A stretch of 64,000 nucleotides of DNA from Flavobacteriaceae bacterium. GTDB lineage: Bacteria; Bacteroidota; Bacteroidia; Flavobacteriales; Flavobacteriaceae. Numbering within the stretch: position 1 is the first letter of the stretch; each line of letters begins with the position of its first letter. The stretch is taken from positions 124,001 to 188,000 of the forward strand of contig JANQNQ010000008.1 of the NCBI GenBank assembly GCA_028279515.1, read 5' to 3'. Below the pieces are notes generated by a model. The model was not told the DNA's origin and did not search any database. It saw only the letters and a list, made by a program, of their open reading frames with translations. Below, piece by piece: positions 60,880-64,000 of the stretch. Both the position numbers and the translations under genes were made by a program.

Positions 60880-62805
60880 TTATTTTGAGGTAAGGAAATT
60901 ATATAATCCTTCAATCACAGTTTTAAGTTCTGGGTTGTCTTTAACAAAATCATCGTAAGTGAGGTCAGACTCTACTGCATAATCGCACAATTTAATTTTG
61001 TAATCATTTTTTAGTGTTCCCGATTGGGCTCTGAATGCTCTATGGTTTTTCTTCAAAACTCCATGATTAATAAGTTTCTGTTCATAATATTCACCAAGGC
61101 CAATTTTCTTGTATTCTGATTTCTTTATTTCAAGTCCGTTGACAGGTGTATCAGTATCCACTAATCGTTGCAAAAAACCCTCAACAATTTTCGTTGGCAA
61201 AAGATTTTCTATCTCGGTTAACTCTGTGTTCTGATATTTAAAATTTTCTTGTTCTTCCGAAAGAACCTCTAATAGAGTTCTTCTTTTGCCCTTTTTTGTA
61301 TTTCCCTTTGCATTGTCATTATCAGCTAGCAAATAGATTTTGTTAGACAATGAAAAGGCGCGTATTCTATCTCTGACCTCTTCATCTTCCTCAAAATCAT
61401 CCTCGAACAAGTAATGTTGGATAAGGTTTCCTCCATATTCAAAAAAAGCATAGTCGATATCTTCTTTTAAATAAGACTTGCCAAGATGTTCCGAATAAAC
61501 TTTTAATAGTTTTGAAATATACTTTCTGTCAGTAGGGCCTTCCACCCATATCGAAGTATTCGCCAAAAAAACCGAAGATGTCTTGACTCCAAGTAAGTCC
61601 AGGGTTTCTTTGGACGGTTTAACATTGGGCTTAATTTCAAAGTAATCCTCATTCTTTTTGTTAAACTGGAAAATGGAAATGTCATCTTCAGATAAAGTCA
61701 AATCAAGAAAATGATTGGAGTGAGTTGTAAAGAAGTATCTTAGGTTTTTAGATTTTAAGAATTCATTCTGTAATAAGGTTTCTATAAATATTCTTTGTAA
61801 CCCGGGATGCAAATTTGTTTCAGGCTCCTCTATAAAGAACCAATCGTTCTTTTTTGCCGTGAAAATTGGGAATAGTAAAATAATGAGGGACTGTATTCCA
61901 TCTCCAATATCATGTATTTCTCTTTCTTCTCCATCAATCGAAAAAAGTATTTTTTTTGATTCAATGTTCGATGTTATCACGATTTGCTTTGAATCAAAAA
62001 AATGTTTGGATAAGAATCTTTCGAACTCCTCAACCTTGTCCCTATTCTCTTTTACTGAGTTCTTAAGTTCCCTAATTTTTCTAAACAACTCTAAACCACA
62101 AAACACATTCTCACTAACCCCATAGTTTTCCTTTATTGTTTGGGTAAAACTTTCTTGTTGCAAATATTGATTGTCATGGATGCTTCTTAACACGGGAAGG
62201 TAGAAACTGTCGTCCGGCTTATGTTTCAAGCTATATTGAATTTCTCCATTTAACGTTTCTAGACTTTCAATAAACTCCATTTTCTTTTCCAAAGCTAATC
62301 GTTTACGAAGTTGGTGAGTGTTATCATATGCACCACCTAAATCAATCCTAGCTCGAATTTTAATATTCGGGATTTTATCAAAAATGTCCTTAAACCTTGG
62401 GGAATAGTTCGACCTTATTGCAGAGTATTGTAAATCTCTCAGTCCTAAACCATTAATAATTGGGTCAATATCATTTGTAAAGTAGCTTCCCTGATTCTTT
62501 AGTTTATGATAATCATCATTGCACCATTTTTTAAAATACTCCGCTCTGGAACCTATCGAAACGGAAGTTTCACATATATTAAAAAGACCTCTCTCTGCTC
62601 TAAGCAGCCCCCTTAGAAATCTGCTCTTACCACTATTATTCGCTCCAACGAAAAAATTAATTTTCGAGAACTTTCCAAGATTTCTAGTTCCTTTTTCAAT
62701 TTCTGATACAATTCTCTCATCGTTAGAATAATAAACACACGAACTGGCATTTCCCCCAAATTCGTCCAAAAAGAAATCCTTAGAGTAGACAAAATCTAAA
62801 TACAT
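60880..62805 (-). CDS. OLD-family ATP-dependent nuclease (AAA/ABC ATPase plus TOPRIM)
   Basis: Protein of 641 residues. Walker A is GANNSGKS at 54-61. The signature-like 'DIGDGIQSL' lies near 299-307, Walker B is 'WFFIEEPETNLHPG' at 322-335, and a switch His lies in 'FFTTHSNHFLDL'. The TOPRIM nuclease has E422 in 'IWVEGPTDRKYI', D495 and D497 in 'LLADNDNAKG', and acidic residues at 529-533 ('LTEIENLLP'). This is the OLD nuclease layout. No helicase partner (Gabija) or second small gene (PARIS) is adjacent, so a solitary class 1 form is most likely. Sampled base composition is near 35% GC, against about 45-47% in recJ nearby, suggesting transfer. An anti-phage role is plausible but inferred. 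Confidence 0.85.
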   Translation of the reverse strand: MYLDFVYSKDFFLDEFGGNASSCVYYSNDERIVSEIEKGTRNLGKFSKINFFVGANNSGKSRFLRGLLRAERGLFNICETSVSIGSRAEYFKKWCNDDYHKLKNQGSYFTNDIDPIINGLGLRDLQYSAIRSNYSPRFKDIFDKIPNIKIRARIDLGGAYDNTHQLRKRLALEKKMEFIESLETLNGEIQYSLKHKPDDSFYLPVLRSIHDNQYLQQESFTQTIKENYGVSENVFCGLELFRKIRELKNSVKENRDKVEEFERFLSKHFFDSKQIVITSNIESKKILFSIDGEEREIHDIGDGIQSLIILLFPIFTAKKNDWFFIEEPETNLHPGLQRIFIETLLQNEFLKSKNLRYFFTTHSNHFLDLTLSEDDISIFQFNKKNEDYFEIKPNVKPSKETLDLLGVKTSSVFLANTSIWVEGPTDRKYISKLLKVYSEHLGKSYLKEDIDYAFFEYGGNLIQHYLFEDDFEEDEEVRDRIRAFSLSNKIYLLADNDNAKGNTKKGKRRTLLEVLSEEQENFKYQNTELTEIENLLPTKIVEGFLQRLVDTDTPVNGLEIKKSEYKKIGLGEYYEQKLINHGVLKKNHRAFRAQSGTLKNDYKIKLCDYAVESDLTYDDFVKDNPELKTVIEGLYNFLTSK

Positions 62806-62855
62806 CGTACAATTTTATTTATACAAATTACAATATTTTATGTACACTTTTGCCG

Positions 62856-63425
62856 TTAAATAATCCTATGCATTCGGTGCTTTAATTCAGGAAGCACATC
62901 GTGCGCAAACCATGGATTCTTGCTGAGCCAGAATCGATTTCGCGGCGAAGGATGCGGTAAGGGAAAAAACTTCGGAAGGTATTCGTGAAAGGCACGAACT
63001 GTTTCGGTAAGATTCTTTTTGGTGTTATTTCCTAAATAGTGCTTTTGCGCATATTGCCCGATCAAGATCACCAGTTCGATGTTTGGCATATTGGTCAAAA
63101 GTTCTTCGTGCCAAAGTGGTGCACATTCTGGTCGCGGAGGAAGATCGCCCGATTTTCCTTTTCCAGGGTAGCAAAAGCCCATAGGCATGATAGCGATCTT
63201 CGTTTCATCGTAGAACGTTTCGTCAGATACTTCCAGCCATTTTCGAAGTTGATTTCCGCTCGGGTCATCCCAAGGAATGCCTGTTTTGTGTACTTTAGTT
63301 CCAGGCGCTTGTCCAATGATGATAACCTTGGCATCTGGGTGCCCAGAGACCACAGGATTAGGTCCCAATGGCAAATGCTCTTTACAAACCTCGCATTGTT
63401 TGATCTTAGAAAGTAATGATTTCAT
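62856..63425 (-). CDS. Uracil-DNA glycosylase family protein
   Basis: Protein of 189 residues of the UDG superfamily. 'VIIIGQAPGTKVHKTGIPWDDPSGNQLRKWL' is the catalytic-loop region (GQAPG), and 'FFPLPHPSPRNRFWLSKNPWF' is the DNA-intercalating HPSPRN motif. 'CEVCKEHLPLG' at the N-terminus has a C-x2-C pair, but further Fe-S cysteines typical of family 4 are not evident, so it fits the family 5/6-like 'UDG-like' group better. It removes uracil or related bases from DNA. It ends just 3 bases from the rsmI gene region on the same strand. Confidence 0.85.
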   Translation of the reverse strand: MKSLLSKIKQCEVCKEHLPLGPNPVVSGHPDAKVIIIGQAPGTKVHKTGIPWDDPSGNQLRKWLEVSDETFYDETKIAIMPMGFCYPGKGKSGDLPPRPECAPLWHEELLTNMPNIELVILIGQYAQKHYLGNNTKKNLTETVRAFHEYLPKFFPLPHPSPRNRFWLSKNPWFAHDVLPELKHRMHRII

Positions 63426-63428
63426 GAA

Positions 63429-64000
63429 CTATTTGCTTTTTCCAACGACCACGATCACGATCTCACCTTTGATGGGTTTGCTCTCAAAATGAGCAAGGAC
63501 CTCTTTGGCGGTTCCGCGGGCGTTCTCTTCATGAAATTTAGTGAGTTCTCTAGATACCGATACTTGTCGGTCCTCACCAAAATACTCCACGAAATTGGTC
63601 AACGTCTTTAGCAATTTATGCGGCGACTCGTAAAAGACCATGGTGCGCTTTTCTTCGGCTAGTTGGGTTAGTCGGGTTTGCCGTCCTTTCTTAACGGGTA
63701 AGAATCCTTCGAATACGAAACGGTCATTGGGTAAGCCCGAATTCACCAAAGCCGGAACAAAAGCGGTAGCGCCTGGCAAACATTCTACTTCAATGCCATT
63801 TTCGACACACGCTCGTGTCAATAAAAAACCAGGATCAGAGATAGCCGGAGTGCCCGCATCACTGATCAAGGCCATGGTTTCACCTGCCTGCAATCGGCGC
63901 ACTAAGGCTTCCGCCATTTTGTGCTCATTGTGCATATGATGACTCTGCATGGGTGTATCGATCTCGAAGTGCTTCAAGAGCTTCCCGCTGGTTCGGGTAT
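63429..64000 (-). CDS. rsmI: 16S rRNA 2'-O-ribose C1402 methyltransferase, C-terminal part (partial)
   Basis: The frame is open to the right edge of the window; the 5' part lies outside. About 190 residues are seen: 'RTSGKLLKHFEIDTPMQSHHMHNEHKMAEALVRRLQAGETMALISDAGTPAISDPGFLLTRACVENGIEVECLPGATAFVPALVNSGLPNDRFVFEGFLP'. The 'LISDAGTPAISDPG' and 'PGATAFVPALVNSGLP' blocks are signatures of RsmI. It methylates C1402 in the ribosomal decoding centre with S-adenosylmethionine. The TTG at 63977 is internal. uracil-DNA glycosylase follows upstream in coordinates, 3 bp away. Confidence 0.95.
   Translation of the reverse strand, partial: TRTSGKLLKHFEIDTPMQSHHMHNEHKMAEALVRRLQAGETMALISDAGTPAISDPGFLLTRACVENGIEVECLPGATAFVPALVNSGLPNDRFVFEGFLPVKKGRQTRLTQLAEEKRTMVFYESPHKLLKTLTNFVEYFGEDRQVSVSRELTKFHEENARGTAKEVLAHFESKPIKGEIVIVVVGKSK

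Noticed and set aside
60880-62805. Gabija, PARIS or retron-type system
   Set aside because: No UvrD-like GajB, AriB-like gene or reverse transcriptase lies next to the OLD nuclease; flanking genes are a T9SS protein and UDG-rsmI.

Overview
The window is chromosomal DNA of a member of the Bacteroidota, most probably a marine Flavobacteriaceae species. The evidence is: two type IX secretion (T9SS) C-terminal sorting domains of different classes; an STN-type TonB-dependent receptor beside a FecR anti-sigma gene and an ECF sigma gene; an OmpA protein with calcium-binding thrombospondin type 3 repeats; an IPExxxVDY-family protein; promoters of the TAnnTTTG type; and start regions without Shine-Dalgarno sequences. 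Genus and species cannot be named from what is visible.

Layout. 1-7.4 kb: the 3' end of an alpha-2-macroglobulin gene, secreted and lipid-anchored surface proteins, a T9SS type B protein, a monooxygenase-fold protein and penicillin-binding protein 1C. 7.6-17.3 kb: two serine hydrolases, a divergent sigma/FecR pair, a large TonB-dependent receptor and an esterase-fold protein that has lost its nucleophile serine. 17.3-22.4 kb: a tight minus-strand cluster (EEP phosphatase fold, YciI-like lipoprotein, CYTH phosphatase fold, VOC protein, NAD(P)-binding protein), then dinB and panE. 22.5-35.1 kb: core metabolism, with a PAS protein, pyk, an IPExxxVDY gene, a CHASE histidine kinase, rnc-fabF-acpP, purN-rnhA, a START protein, a PfkB kinase, a purF-type amidotransferase, two tandem small-RNA-like units, and sodA. 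35.2-44.8 kb: a split AddAB-like helicase-nuclease pair with kbl and ompA between its two genes, and an alpha/beta hydrolase. 44.7-51 kb: a C1q-fold protein, a PD40 lipoprotein, a serine acetyltransferase, an amidohydrolase, an AraC regulator, a 116-bp tandem repeat beside tRNA-Ala(GGC), and a universal stress protein. 51-58.9 kb: a GNAT enzyme, a MATE exporter, queD, lpxH, a dehalogenase-like hydrolase, recJ, an AhpD-like protein and a zinc-ribbon membrane protein. 58.9-64 kb: a T9SS type A protein, a low-GC OLD-family ATPase-nuclease, a uracil-DNA glycosylase and the 3' part of rsmI.

Functional links. Envelope and surface functions (PBP1C, LpxH, OmpA, T9SS cargo, TonB receptor) and DNA maintenance (DinB, AddAB-like, RecJ, UDG, OLD) dominate. 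The rnc-fabF-acpP and purN-rnhA blocks read as ordinary housekeeping operons.

No complete, obviously new multi-gene system is visible. The most interesting material is non-coding. First, two near-identical promoter-RNA-terminator units lie in tandem at 34.06-34.41 kb, and their terminator stems are kept despite sequence change. Second, a 116-bp tandem repeat beside the tRNA contains compensated hairpins. Third, several families of intergenic palindromic repeats are present, one of which begins at the stop codon of three unrelated genes. Fourth, an operator-like palindrome lies around 57.63 kb. The solitary low-GC OLD nuclease is the best candidate for a defence gene.
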